DNA of 36,635 nt from Acidobacteriota bacterium. GTDB lineage: Bacteria > Acidobacteriota > Vicinamibacteria > Vicinamibacterales > JAHECP01. The translations under genes were made by a program, and so were the position numbers. The stretch lies in NCBI GenBank assembly GCA_024641665.1, contig JAHECP010000027.1, forward strand, positions 11,141-47,775, written 5' to 3'. Under the pieces are notes generated by a model that was not told the origin of the DNA, made no database searches, and saw only the letters and a program-made list of their open reading frames with translations. Shown here piece after piece: positions 1-9,438 of this stretch (position 1 is the stretch's first letter; every line of letters starts with the position of its first letter).

Positions 1-65
1 CGAATGTCGAGGACTCGACATCGTGTGTGGGGTTCCTCGATTCGACATTCTTCATTCGGCATTCA
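1..65. repeat. ATTCGACATTC-family degenerate repeat
   Basis: The DNA beyond the lon stop codon is made of short variants of a 9-10 bp unit (CATTCGGCATTC, CATTCATCATTC) and contains an opposed copy (GAATGTCGAG near position 2 against CCTCGATTCGACATTC near position 35), so it can fold back. The same family recurs as a larger palindrome at 22489-22597. It is cut by the window edge. It may act as a terminator-like or REP-like structure for lon; that role is inference. Confidence 0.7.
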
Positions 66-2414
<2,349 letters not shown>

Positions 2415-2496
2415 GGGCGTGAACGGCGGCGAAGGCGTAGCGGGCCGCGGCGGCCAGCAGTGTACCCCAATCGCCGCCGCAGGAGCGACCCGCCCT

Positions 2497-2550
2497 CCTT
2501 CGCGCTTCGCGCTCCGGCGGGCAAGCCCCAGCCCCCAGTCCCCAGTCCCC
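2497..2550. repeat. GC-rich intergenic repeat (CTTCGCGCT / CCCAGTCCC)
   Basis: Between lon and the methyltransferase gene sit two low-complexity motifs. One is CTTCGCGCTTCGCGCTCCGG followed by CGGGCAAGCC, seen again in altered form at about 26719-26790. The other is a CCCCAGTCCCCAGTCCCC run that ends at the stop codon of the next gene. No ORF of interest lies here. These belong to the degenerate repeat families scattered through this window. Confidence 0.6.
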
Positions 2551-3315
2551 TCAGTACACTCCCGGGATCATCCGCCACCGCACCTTCGCCCGGTACGCGT
2601 CGTACGCCGCGCCGAACTCCGCACGGAGCGAGCGCTCCTCGAGCGGGATGGCCGCGACGAGATAGACGAGTGCGAGCGTCGCAAAGAGCAGGCGGTCCGC
2701 CGTCATCGTCGGCTCGGCGAAGAGCAGCAGGTTCCAGCCGAGGTACACGGGGTGGCGGACGAGGCGGTAGGCGCCGCCGATCTCGAGGCGCTCGCCTGGC
2801 GTCTCGTCGGGCGGTCGGCCCGGGCCGGGGCTGCGCGCCGCCTGCACCTGCCGAATGCCGGCCAGGTCGAAGGCGTGCAGGGCGCGGGTGGCGCCCGCGA
2901 TGGCGGCGAGGCCGGCAAGCTGCGCGCCGCGGAGCGCCCACGCCCAGGCGCCGGTCACCAGGTAGACGTGGCCGGGCAGGTCCTGCCACGCCGCGCACAT
3001 GAGCACGAGCAGCAGACTGGCGACCCAGACGAACGTCGCCCGCTCGAGCGGCGCCAGCATGTGCCGCGTCAGCCAGTGTTTGGCCCGGGTGCGGGCCATC
3101 ACGCTGTGGTGAACCGCAAAGAGGGCCACCAGCGTCGTATCCAGCATTACCGCACGCCAGACGGATGGCGGGGCGGCGCCCGGGCCCCGTCCGAGCGTCA
3201 CGAAATAGAAATAGAGGAAGTAGCCCAGCGAGCCGACGAACACCGCCCCGGCCGCCCAGGCGTAGAGCGCCGCCAGGGCGGAGAGCGGCGGACGGGGCGC
3301 GTCGTGATGGCGCAT
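2551..3315 (-). CDS. MddA/NnrU-type integral-membrane methyltransferase
   Basis: Multi-pass membrane protein of 254 residues, related to the methanethiol S-methyltransferase (MddA), NnrU and isoprenylcysteine methyltransferase superfamily, which use S-adenosylmethionine to methylate thiols or similar small nucleophiles at the membrane. Visible family marks are HHSVMARTRAKHW near residue 70, the following ER motif, the cofactor-binding signature YRLVRHPVYLGW near residue 185, and the C-terminal PTMT...LEERSLRAEFGAAYDAYR block, all arranged as in MddA. About five hydrophobic segments can be counted. It stands alone, divergent from the ketoacyl synthase operon. MddA (methanethiol to dimethyl sulfide) is the best specific guess, but substrate assignment within this superfamily is weak from sequence alone. 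Confidence 0.8.
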   Translation of the reverse strand: MRHHDAPRPPLSALAALYAWAAGAVFVGSLGYFLYFYFVTLGRGPGAAPPSVWRAVMLDTTLVALFAVHHSVMARTRAKHWLTRHMLAPLERATFVWVASLLLVLMCAAWQDLPGHVYLVTGAWAWALRGAQLAGLAAIAGATRALHAFDLAGIRQVQAARSPGPGRPPDETPGERLEIGGAYRLVRHPVYLGWNLLLFAEPTMTADRLLFATLALVYLVAAIPLEERSLRAEFGAAYDAYRAKVRWRMIPGVY

Positions 3316-3340
3316 GCGGCGTCGAGCAGGCGTGCAGACC

Positions 3341-3346
3341 TATTAT
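3341..3346 (+). promoter_or_regulatory. -10-like TATTAT just before the ketoacyl synthase start
   Basis: TATTAT lies 7 nt before the ATG at 3354. Sigma-70-type transcription would start at or next to the start codon, so the mRNA may be leaderless. I see no convincing -35 box. Confidence 0.4.
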
Positions 3347-3353
3347 AGAAGTG

Positions 3354-4637
3354 ATGTCCCCACAGCCCTGGCGTATTGCCATCACCGGCATCGGCGTCGT
3401 GTCGCCGTTCGGCATCGGGCGCGAGGCCTTCTGGGCGTGCGCGCGCGCGGGCCGGAGCGGCGTGCGCGCGATCACCGAGTTCGACGCGTCGCGATTCGCC
3501 TGCCAGGTGGCGGCGCAGGTGCCGCCGGTCACCGACGACGACCTGCCGGCGTTCGTGCGCGAGGCCAACGGCGGCAAGGGCGGGAGCGGCGTCAGGGCCG
3601 ACCCGCGCCACTACTCGAAGGCCGCGCGCATCGGCGTGATGGCGGCGGCCGAGGCGTGGGCGGACGCCGGACTCGACGTCGGCGAGCCGTCGGCCGGCGT
3701 GATCATCGGGAGCGGCGCGGGCGGCATCGACATCGGCGAGCGGCAGTACGAGTCCTTCTTCGGCGCCGCGTGGACGCAGGTGACGCCTTACGCGATCCCC
3801 GTGTCGATCGTCGGGATGCTGTCGAGTGAGATCTCGATCGCGCTCGGCCTGCACGGAATCAGCCACGTGCTGTCCACCGGCTGCACGAGCTCGACCGACG
3901 CGCTGGGCTATGGCGTGGCGCTGCTCCGGGCGGGCGAGGCCGACGTGCTCCTGTCGGGCGGCGTGGACGCCTGCGTGACGCCGGGCACGATCTTCGGCTT
4001 CTCGAGGATGCGCGCCGTGTCCACCGGCTTCAACGCCACGCCGGCCCTGGCCTCGCGGCCCTTCGACGCGAGGCGCGACGGCTTCGTGCTGGGCGAGGGC
4101 GCGTGGATGTACGTCATCGAGCGCGAGGATCGGGCGCGGGCCCGCGGCGCGCGCGTCTACGCGACGGTCGAGGGCTACGGCTCGACCTGCGACGCCTACC
4201 ATCGGGTGCAGATGGACCCCGAAGGGGAGCAGATCCAGCGGGCCATGCGCCTGGCGATCGAGCGCTCGGGCCGCGCGCTCGAGGAGATCGGCTACGTGAA
4301 CTTCCACGGCACGTCCACGCAGCTCAACGACGCCGTGGAGGCGCGGTGCGTGCGGCGCGTGTTCGGAGAGCACGCCGACCGGATTGCCGGGTCGTCGGTC
4401 AAGTCGATGATCGGGCACCCGCAGGGCGCGAGCGGCGCGGCGGGCATCGTCACCTCGGCGCTCGCGCTGCAACGTGGCTTCCTGCCGCCCACCATCAACC
4501 AGGTCGAAGCCGACCCGGCGTGCGACCTCGACGTCGTCCCCAACCAGGGGCGCACAGCCGCGCCGGCCGCGGCGCTCTGCAACTGCCTCGGCTTCGGCTC
4601 GAAGAACAGCGCCGTCGTCCTGGGCGCCGTGCCATAA
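3354..4637 (+). CDS. beta-ketoacyl-ACP synthase family protein (KAS II/FabF-like)
   Basis: Condensing enzyme of 427 residues with a complete thiolase-fold catalytic set: Cys177 in STGCTSSTDALG, His318 in NFHGTSTQLND, Lys350 in SSVKSMIGHP and His355. It should join an acyl-ACP or acyl-CoA starter to a malonyl extender. The ATG at 3354 places the N-terminus exactly at the KAS pattern RIAITGIGVVSPFG; an in-frame GTG sits 3 nt upstream, and the upstream extension of the open frame has no family similarity. It opens a tight operon: the FAD oxidoreductase starts 7 nt after its stop. This context (KAS plus FAD reductase plus ICMT-like enzyme, no ACP or other fab genes) suggests a small specialised lipid or polyketide route rather than housekeeping fatty-acid synthesis. 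Product unknown. Confidence 0.93.
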   Translation: MSPQPWRIAITGIGVVSPFGIGREAFWACARAGRSGVRAITEFDASRFACQVAAQVPPVTDDDLPAFVREANGGKGGSGVRADPRHYSKAARIGVMAAAEAWADAGLDVGEPSAGVIIGSGAGGIDIGERQYESFFGAAWTQVTPYAIPVSIVGMLSSEISIALGLHGISHVLSTGCTSSTDALGYGVALLRAGEADVLLSGGVDACVTPGTIFGFSRMRAVSTGFNATPALASRPFDARRDGFVLGEGAWMYVIEREDRARARGARVYATVEGYGSTCDAYHRVQMDPEGEQIQRAMRLAIERSGRALEEIGYVNFHGTSTQLNDAVEARCVRRVFGEHADRIAGSSVKSMIGHPQGASGAAGIVTSALALQRGFLPPTINQVEADPACDLDVVPNQGRTAAPAAALCNCLGFGSKNSAVVLGAVP

Positions 4638-4644
4638 TCGCGCC

Positions 4645-5784
4645 GTGATCGAGGCGATCATCGCGGGCGCCGGGCCGGCCGGATCGGTGGCGGCGCTGAC
4701 GCTGGCGCGCGCCGGGGCGCGCGTGCTGCTGCTCGATCGCGCGCGGTTTCCCCGCGACAAGCTGTGCGGCGACACGCTCAACCCGGGCGCGATGGCGATC
4801 CTGCGCCGCCTGGGGCTGGACGCGCGCGTCGAGCAGCGCGGGCTGCGACTCGACGGGATGATCGTCACGGGCCGGGGCGGCGTCCGGGTGGAGGGCAACT
4901 ACGGGCCGGGCCTGGCCGGACGCGCGCTGCTGCGTCGCGAGCTCGATGCGTGGCTGCTCGCGGCGGCCATCGACGCCGGGGCGCACGTCGAGGAGGGCGT
5001 CTCGGTCCAGGAGGCGCTGGTCTACGATGGCGCGGCGGGGCCGGAGGTGCGCGGCGTCGTGGTGAAGGGCCGCGACGGCCGGCCGCTGCGCATTCCCGCG
5101 CTCGTGACCATCGCCGCCGACGGGCGGCGATCGACGCTCGCGTTCTCGCTGGGCCTCGCCGGCCATCCCGATCGGCCGCGGCGGTGGGCGGCGGGCGCGT
5201 ATTTCCAGGACGTGGACGGGCTGTCGCCGCACGGCGAGATGCACGTGCGGCGGCGGCACTACATCGGCGTGGCGCCGTTGCCCGACGGTCTGGTGAACGC
5301 CTGCCTCGTGACCGAGAACCGGCGGGGCTTCGACGATCCGACGAGCCTGCTGCAGCGGGCGCTGGCCGCCGACCCGCTGCTGGGCGATCGCTTCGTGCGC
5401 GCGCGGCTGGTGCAGCCGGCCGTGTCGCTCGGGCCGCTCGCCGTGGACGCGCGGGCGGCGGGCATGCCGGGGCTGCTGCTCGCGGGCGACGCCGCCGGCT
5501 TCATCGATCCCATGACGGGCGACGGCCTGCGCTTCGCGCAGCGCGGCGGCGAGCTGGCCGCTGGTGTTGCCCTCGAGAGCCTCGAGAAGGGCGCGGCCGC
5601 GGCGCACGTGCGGCTCGCCGACGAGCGCCGCGCGGAGTTCGAGCGCAAGCAGCGCTTCGACCGCGCGCTGCGCGCGATCGTCGCCCGACCCGCCGCCGTG
5701 TCGGCCGGGGCCGTCGCCGCACGACTGGCGCCGTTCCTGCTCGAGCGCATCATCGCCGTCGCCGGAGACGCCGTGTCCGCATGA
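4645..5784 (+). CDS. FAD-dependent oxidoreductase, geranylgeranyl-reductase-like
   Basis: Flavoprotein of 379 residues in the p-hydroxybenzoate-hydroxylase fold group that includes geranylgeranyl reductases and FAD monooxygenases. The N-terminus carries the dinucleotide-binding motif AGAGPAGS with its distal acidic residue in LLLDRARFPRDKLCGD; the second FAD motif LLLAGDAAGFIDPMTGDG lies near residue 275. Start is GTG 4645, only 7 nt after the ketoacyl synthase stop, and it begins right at the FAD-binding strand; no ATG fits. Its stop overlaps the next start by 4 nt (ATGA), indicating translational coupling. It probably reduces or hydroxylates the product of the upstream synthase; which of these cannot be decided from sequence. 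Confidence 0.88.
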   Translation: MIEAIIAGAGPAGSVAALTLARAGARVLLLDRARFPRDKLCGDTLNPGAMAILRRLGLDARVEQRGLRLDGMIVTGRGGVRVEGNYGPGLAGRALLRRELDAWLLAAAIDAGAHVEEGVSVQEALVYDGAAGPEVRGVVVKGRDGRPLRIPALVTIAADGRRSTLAFSLGLAGHPDRPRRWAAGAYFQDVDGLSPHGEMHVRRRHYIGVAPLPDGLVNACLVTENRRGFDDPTSLLQRALAADPLLGDRFVRARLVQPAVSLGPLAVDARAAGMPGLLLAGDAAGFIDPMTGDGLRFAQRGGELAAGVALESLEKGAAAAHVRLADERRAEFERKQRFDRALRAIVARPAAVSAGAVAARLAPFLLERIIAVAGDAVSA

Positions 5785-6287
5785 CGACCCTCGCCGTCCT
5801 CGCCGCCGTGCTGGCCGTCATGGCGGCCGAGGCCCTGTTTTCCGCGCGGAACGTACGCGCGCTCCGCGCGCGGGGCGCGATCGAGCCCGCCGGCGACATC
5901 TACCGCATCATCCGGATCGTCTATCCGGCCGGGTTCGTCCTGATGGCGGGGGAGGGCCTGCTGCGCGGCCCGGTCGAGGCGGGCTGGCTCGCGGCCGGCG
6001 TGGCCATCCTCGTTGCCGCCAAGGTGCTGAAACTCTGGGGCATGCGCGCGCTCGGGCCGCTCTGGAGCTACCGCGTGCTCGTGCTCCGGGACCACCCGAT
6101 GGTCGCCACGGGTCCGTACCGCTTCCTGCGGCATCCCAACTACGTCGCCGTCGCCGGCGAGATCGCCGGCTGCGCCGTCGCCATGGGCGCGATCATCGCC
6201 GGGATCGTCTCCCTGCTCGCCTTCATCGCCCTCATGGCCCGGCGCATCCGCGTGGAGGAGGAGGCGCTGAAGACGGCTAAGGGCTGA
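5781..6287 (+). CDS. isoprenylcysteine carboxyl methyltransferase (ICMT)-family protein
   Basis: Small integral-membrane enzyme of 168 residues with about four to five hydrophobic helices and the ICMT cofactor motif VATGPYRFLRHPNYVAVAGE (residues about 109-128) followed by an RIRVEEEAL tail. The family uses S-adenosylmethionine to methylate carboxyl, hydroxyl or thiol groups of hydrophobic substrates. Its start overlaps the oxidoreductase stop by 4 nt, so it is the third gene of the operon and may cap the product by methylation. Family members are found beside polyketide synthases, which supports a specialised-metabolite role (inference). Confidence 0.87.
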   Translation: MTTLAVLAAVLAVMAAEALFSARNVRALRARGAIEPAGDIYRIIRIVYPAGFVLMAGEGLLRGPVEAGWLAAGVAILVAAKVLKLWGMRALGPLWSYRVLVLRDHPMVATGPYRFLRHPNYVAVAGEIAGCAVAMGAIIAGIVSLLAFIALMARRIRVEEEALKTAKG

Positions 6288-6299
6288 TTCCGTCCTCCA

Positions 6300-6378
6300 T
6301 TCCGTGGCGATTTCCGTGGCTTCATTCCGTGGCTTCATTCCGTGGTATTTCCGTGGTCCTTCCGTGGTAGTTCCGTGG
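6300..6378 (+). repeat. seven phased copies of TTCCGTGG
   Basis: TTCCGTGG occurs exactly at 6300, 6312, 6325, 6338, 6349, 6360 and 6371, i.e. every 11-13 bp, roughly one helical turn. The array fills the space between the ICMT-like gene and the ribosome-binding site of the aminotransferase. Related CCACGAAGG/CCACGGAGG text occurs at 23904-24182 and 26624-26675. It could be a degenerate microsatellite or a phased protein-binding array. Confidence 0.85.
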
Positions 6379-6395
6379 TAATTTCCTGTTCGTCC

Positions 6396-6401
6396 AGGAG
6401 G
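6396..6401 (+). promoter_or_regulatory. strong Shine-Dalgarno AGGAGG
   Basis: A perfect AGGAGG ends 4 nt before the ATG at 6406 and fixes the start of the aminotransferase. Few core genes in the window have so clear a ribosome-binding site. Confidence 0.8.
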
Positions 6402-6405
6402 CGTT

Positions 6406-7572
6406 ATGGCTCTATCCCGTCGCGCGTTCGTGCACACGCTGGGCGTCGGTGGCGCGTTCGTCCTGTCGGGGGGCCTCGTGGCTGCGCGCGGTCGCGAGGC
6501 GCTCGTGGGGATGGGCCGGGCGGCGGCGGAGCCCGGGTGGTCCGACTGGGTTCCCGGCCTCGACGAGCCCGCCGCGATTCGCCTGAGCAGCAACGAGAAC
6601 CCGAACGGTCCTGGCGAGAAGGCGCTCGACGCGATCCGCGCCGCGCTCGGGGAGTCCAACCGCTATCCCTTCGCGTTCGCCTCGTCTGCGACGGCGGCCA
6701 TCGCCAAGCGGCAGGGCGTGAAGGAGGAGAACGTCCTCGTAGGCTGCGGCTCGGGCGAGATCCTGCACATGAGCGTGATGGCGTTCACGTCGCCCGCGAA
6801 GCCGCTCGTGGTGGGTGCGCCCACCTTCGAGGATCCCGAGCACACCGCCGAGGCCATCGGGACGCCGGTGCGGCGCGTGCCGGTGAACGCGGCGCTCGAG
6901 CTCGACCTCGCGGGCATGGCCGCGCAGTCGGGCGGCGCGGGTCTCGTCTTCCTGTGCAACCCGAACAACCCCACCGGCACGGTGCACGCAGCCGGCGCGG
7001 TTGCGGACTTCATCGGCGAGGTCCGTAAGGCGTCGCCCGACGCCGTGATCCTCGCGGACGAGGCGTACCACGAGTACGTGGACGACCCCGGCTACAAGAC
7101 CGCCATTCCGCTCGCGCTCGAGGATCCGCACGTCGTCGTGTCGCGGACCTTCTCGAAGGTCTACGGCATGGCCGGCCTGCGGCTGGGCTACGCGATCGCG
7201 CGCAAGGAGACGATCGATCGTCTGCGGCCGTTCCGGCTGGCGAACAACGTCAACGTGCTGGCGGCCGCGGCCGGCGTCGCCACGATCGCCGACGATCAGC
7301 GGATTGCGCGGGAGCAGCAGCTCAACCGCGCGGCGCGCGAGTACACGCGGAAGGCGCTGGCCGACGTGGGCTTCCCGTCGAGGCCGTCGAACGCGAACTT
7401 CATCATGGTGCCCATCCACCGTCCCGCGAAGGCGTTTCAGGACGCGTGCCGCGAGCACGGCGTGCTGGTGGGCCGCGTGTTCCCGCCGCTCGTGGACCAC
7501 GCGCGCATCTCGATCGGGACGCTGGACGAGATGCGGCGGGCGGTCGAGGTGTTCCGGCGCGTGCTGGCGTGA
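6406..7572 (+). CDS. Tat-exported PLP-dependent aminotransferase (HisC-like)
   Basis: Fold-type I aminotransferase of 388 residues closest to the histidinol-phosphate aminotransferase family. It has SSNENPNGP near residue 61, the CNPNNPTGT motif (184-192), ADEAYHEY with Asp218 and Tyr221, and the Schiff-base Lys251 in SRTFSKVYGMAGLRLGY. The N-terminus MALSRRAFVHTLG followed by a hydrophobic stretch is a twin-arginine signal, so the folded PLP enzyme is probably exported to the periplasm or anchored there. Such HisC-like proteins are not expected to serve histidine biosynthesis in the cytoplasm. The DUF2255 gene starts one base after its stop. Substrate unknown. Confidence 0.9.
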   Translation: MALSRRAFVHTLGVGGAFVLSGGLVAARGREALVGMGRAAAEPGWSDWVPGLDEPAAIRLSSNENPNGPGEKALDAIRAALGESNRYPFAFASSATAAIAKRQGVKEENVLVGCGSGEILHMSVMAFTSPAKPLVVGAPTFEDPEHTAEAIGTPVRRVPVNAALELDLAGMAAQSGGAGLVFLCNPNNPTGTVHAAGAVADFIGEVRKASPDAVILADEAYHEYVDDPGYKTAIPLALEDPHVVVSRTFSKVYGMAGLRLGYAIARKETIDRLRPFRLANNVNVLAAAAGVATIADDQRIAREQQLNRAAREYTRKALADVGFPSRPSNANFIMVPIHRPAKAFQDACREHGVLVGRVFPPLVDHARISIGTLDEMRRAVEVFRRVLA

Positions 7573-7573
7573 G

Positions 7574-7960
7574 ATGAGCGCCGCCGTCCGCCGCTTCTCG
7601 CGCTCCGTGCTCGACGCCCTGCGCGCCGCGAAGATCCTCGGCCTGCGCGCAGGCGTCCGCCCGCACCGCTTCACCGCCGTGTGGGTGGTGACGGTCGGGG
7701 ACCGTGCCTTCGTGCGGTCGTGGAACGACAAGCCGGACGGCTGGCGCCGCGCCTTCCTCGTCGAGCCTCGTGGCGTGATGCAGCTGCCCTCCGGCCGCGA
7801 GCTGCGCATCCGCGCCAGATCGACCCGCGGCATCCGCCTGCTCGACGCCATCGACCGCGCCTACGCCGAGAAGTACCCCACCCCGGGCTCGCGGCAGTAC
7901 GTGCGCGGGCTGCGCACACCTCGGCGCCGGGCGACGACGCTGGAGCTTCTGCCGGGGTAG
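7574..7960 (+). CDS. DUF2255 family protein
   Basis: Protein of 128 residues matching the DUF2255 pattern: AVWVVTVGDRAFVRSWNDKPDGW near residue 35, then a GREL...R strand region and a C-terminal YAEKYPTPGSRQYVRGLRTP segment. The fold resembles small flavin/pyridoxamine-oxidase-like barrels, but the biochemical role is not established. The ATG at 7574 begins one base after the aminotransferase stop, so the two are co-transcribed. Its stop codon is the first TAG of the conserved leader motif TAGGCTGAC described below. Confidence 0.8.
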   Translation: MSAAVRRFSRSVLDALRAAKILGLRAGVRPHRFTAVWVVTVGDRAFVRSWNDKPDGWRRAFLVEPRGVMQLPSGRELRIRARSTRGIRLLDAIDRAYAEKYPTPGSRQYVRGLRTPRRRATTLELLPG

Positions 7961-8342
7961 GCTGACGCTTCTCGCAGCGTTCCGCATGTTTCATCGATCA
8001 AATGCGCCCTTGCAAGGGGTTGACCGTCCGTCACTTGGCGACGCATTTGGCGGGAGCCAGCGCCGCGATAGGCTGACCCATTTCGCAGCCTCTTTCGTTC
8101 TGATATTCAGTTCATGAGGCCGCTGGCCATCGAGGCTGGCGGATCGGGGGGACCTTCGGGTGTGGCCGGCGTGCGCCGGGGCTTCGACGGCCGTGCTATT
8201 ATCCGCGCGTTCAGCGGTTTGGCGTGGACCGCCCCGGGACGGCGCGGCGTGGGATCGTCGGCCGGCTGCGAGTGGACGGTTGATTCCGGACGACGGGACC
8301 GCAGTCTACTTACATATTGGGCGGAATTGACGGGACGGACGT
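7958..8342. other. non-coding leader of accessory block 1 (copy A)
   Basis: This 380-bp stretch has no credible gene. It shares four anchor motifs with 27013-27362 in the same order and with nearly the same spacing: TAGGCTGAC at 7958 and 8069 (TAGACTGAC at 27013 and 27123), CGTGCTATTAT at 8192 (CGTGCTATCAT at 27245) and CGCAGTCTA at 8300 (also at 27354). The gaps are 111, 123 and 108 bp here against 110, 122 and 109 bp there. Both copies precede a run of attC-like cassettes. It may be the array's promoter/attI-like region, a structured RNA, or a relic of a mobile element. Confidence 0.7.
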
Positions 8343-8630
8343 TCAGGCCGCGGAGAGTTTGCGGACCCGGAGTGTTTTCCGCTTTCGCTCGGCGTGCCAC
8401 AGGTCGTACTGCACCTGCTGATTGAGCCAACTCTCAGCGGTCGTATCGAAGGCGAGCGACAGGCGTACCGCCATCTCGGGGCTGATGCCTGCGCGACGAT
8501 TCAGGATGCTCGACAGAGTCTTACGGCTTACGCCGAGTGCCCTGGCGGCGTCGGTCACGGACAGTCCCAGCGGTTCGAGGCACAGCGCCTTGATGATTTC
8601 GCCCGGGTGCGGTGGATTGTGCATCTTCAT
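8343..8630 (-). CDS. higA: HigA-type antitoxin, XRE family
   Basis: Protein of 95 residues with the canonical HigA start [43 protein letters not shown], a helix-turn-helix that binds DNA and represses its own operon while neutralising the HigB toxin. Order is toxin first (HigB upstream, 9 nt gap), typical of hig loci. It is transcribed against the neighbouring cassette genes and ends inside the leader boundary, consistent with a toxin-antitoxin cassette carrying its own promoter. Confidence 0.93.
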   Translation of the reverse strand: MKMHNPPHPGEIIKALCLEPLGLSVTDAARALGVSRKTLSSILNRRAGISPEMAVRLSLAFDTTAESWLNQQVQYDLWHAERKRKTLRVRKLSAA

Positions 8631-8639
8631 GGTGCGACC

Positions 8640-8930
8640 TCAGTGGTAGTCCTCGTAGTCGACGCGCACGATGTCTTTGCCGACGATGCCGAATGTGATG
8701 CGCCAGTTGCCGCTGACCTTCACGGTCCATGTGCCCTTGCGATCACCTCGCAGTTCGTGCAGCTCGAGGCCCGGCAGAGCCATGTCGCGGGGGCTCGCGG
8801 CGGCGTTGAGGCGACCGAGGATCAGCCGGAGCCGCTCGGCATGTTTGGCCTGTATGCCAGCTTTGTTGCCGCTGGCGAAGAAGCGTTCGAGCCCCTTGTG
8901 ACGGAAGTCCTTGATTGGCACTCCAAACAT
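8640..8930 (-). CDS. higB: HigB-type toxin, RelE/ParE superfamily
   Basis: Protein of 96 residues of the HigB killer family, a ribosome-dependent mRNA interferase. It shows the family profile: FRHKGLERFFASGNKAGIQ at the N-terminus, a central LNAAASPRDMALPGLELHELRGDRKGTW segment, and the C-terminal VSGNWRITF...VDYEDYH strand pair. The ATG at 8930 lies inside one arm of a perfect palindrome (8929-8958), the likely operator. Located directly before an attC-like site (8961-9056). Confidence 0.93.
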   Translation of the reverse strand: MFGVPIKDFRHKGLERFFASGNKAGIQAKHAERLRLILGRLNAAASPRDMALPGLELHELRGDRKGTWTVKVSGNWRITFGIVGKDIVRVDYEDYH

Positions 8931-8958
8931 TGTAACCTATATCGTTACTGGTTACAAT
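8929..8958. promoter_or_regulatory. palindromic operator of higBA
   Basis: Perfect 9-bp inverted arms ATTGTAACC (8929-8937) and GGTTACAAT (8950-8958), separated by 12 bp. The left arm overlaps the higB start codon, so binding of HigA here would block transcription and initiation. A further GTTAC half-site lies in the spacer. Confidence 0.75.
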
Positions 8959-8960
8959 CC

Positions 8961-9056
8961 GGCTAACAGCGCGCGGTGGAGCCGTCAACCGGCGCGCGGC
9001 TTTGTTTGGAAAGCGTTGAGGCGCACCGGTTGCGGCTCACCGCGAGTCCGTTAGAC
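8961..9056 (+). other. attC-like site 1
   Basis: Imperfect palindrome that starts with the core-like GGCTAAC (8961-8967) and ends with a consensus GTTRRRY core, GTTAGAC (9050-9056). The inner arms are CGCGGTGGAGCCGTCAACCGG and its near reverse complement near 9026-9044, matching except for two unpaired bases on one side. Unpaired extrahelical bases are a hallmark of integron attC sites. It separates higBA from the esterase fragment. Confidence 0.75.
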
Positions 9057-9081
9057 GGCCGCACGTTCGAGGTGGGCGCCG

Positions 9082-9423
9082 ATGGATCGCAGGAAACTGG
9101 TAGTCCGAGCAGTGCTGGTGATCATCGGCTTGCCTGTGGTGTTACTCCTGGCAGCTGCAGCGTCTTTCTACGTTGCTTTCTACTCCATGGATCGGGCCAA
9201 TGGCACGATCGTCTCGTCTGGCCAACAGCGGGAGTACCTGCTCTATGTTCCACGGAGCTACGACCGCACCAAGCCGACACCCCTCGTCATTAGCATGCAC
9301 GCCGCGATGTTGTGGCCGGCCCATCAAGTTGCCGCTAACATTCAAGTGGAGCCGACGCGCCCAGCGGCCGGTGTGATCATGTCAACCAGGCGCGCGGCGC
9401 ATTTGAACCGTTCGGCGGACTGA
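9082..9423 (+). CDS. truncated PHB-depolymerase/LpqC-type esterase
   Basis: Predicted 113-residue product. Residues 1-30 form a signal anchor; residues 38-76 (GTIVSSGQQREYLLYVPRSY and KPTPLVISMHAA) match the N-terminal part of secreted PHB-depolymerase-family esterases (alpha/beta hydrolases), where the oxyanion-hole HGxG follows VISMH. From about residue 83 the frame simply reads through the attC-like site at 9333-9416 to a chance stop, so the nucleophile Ser, Asp and His are absent. It is a remnant or decoy rather than an active enzyme. An AGGTGG ribosome-binding site precedes the ATG. Confidence 0.65.
   Translation: MDRRKLVVRAVLVIIGLPVVLLLAAAASFYVAFYSMDRANGTIVSSGQQREYLLYVPRSYDRTKPTPLVISMHAAMLWPAHQVAANIQVEPTRPAAGVIMSTRRAAHLNRSAD
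9333..9416 (+). other. attC-like site 2 (inside the esterase-fragment frame)
   Basis: Left arm begins CGCTAACATTCAAGTGGAGC (9333 on); the right arm near 9388-9416 ends GTTCGGC. About 29 nt on each side can pair with scattered mismatches, starting with the core-like ends. The right core deviates from GTTRRRY at one base. It forms the C-terminal codons of the truncated esterase. Confidence 0.6.
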
Positions 9424-9438
9424 TTCTCGCATTGTTCC

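Noticed and set aside
3165-3353. N-terminal extension of the ketoacyl synthase
   Set aside because: Antisense to the methyltransferase start and without family similarity; KAS motif begins right after ATG 3354.
6300-6378. CRISPR array
   Set aside because: Units are 8 bp with 3-5 bp gaps; no 25-35 bp repeats, no spacers, no cas genes.
7958-8342. tRNA or known riboswitch in leader A
   Set aside because: No cloverleaf with GTTCRA T-arm and CCA end, and no known aptamer core could be recognised.
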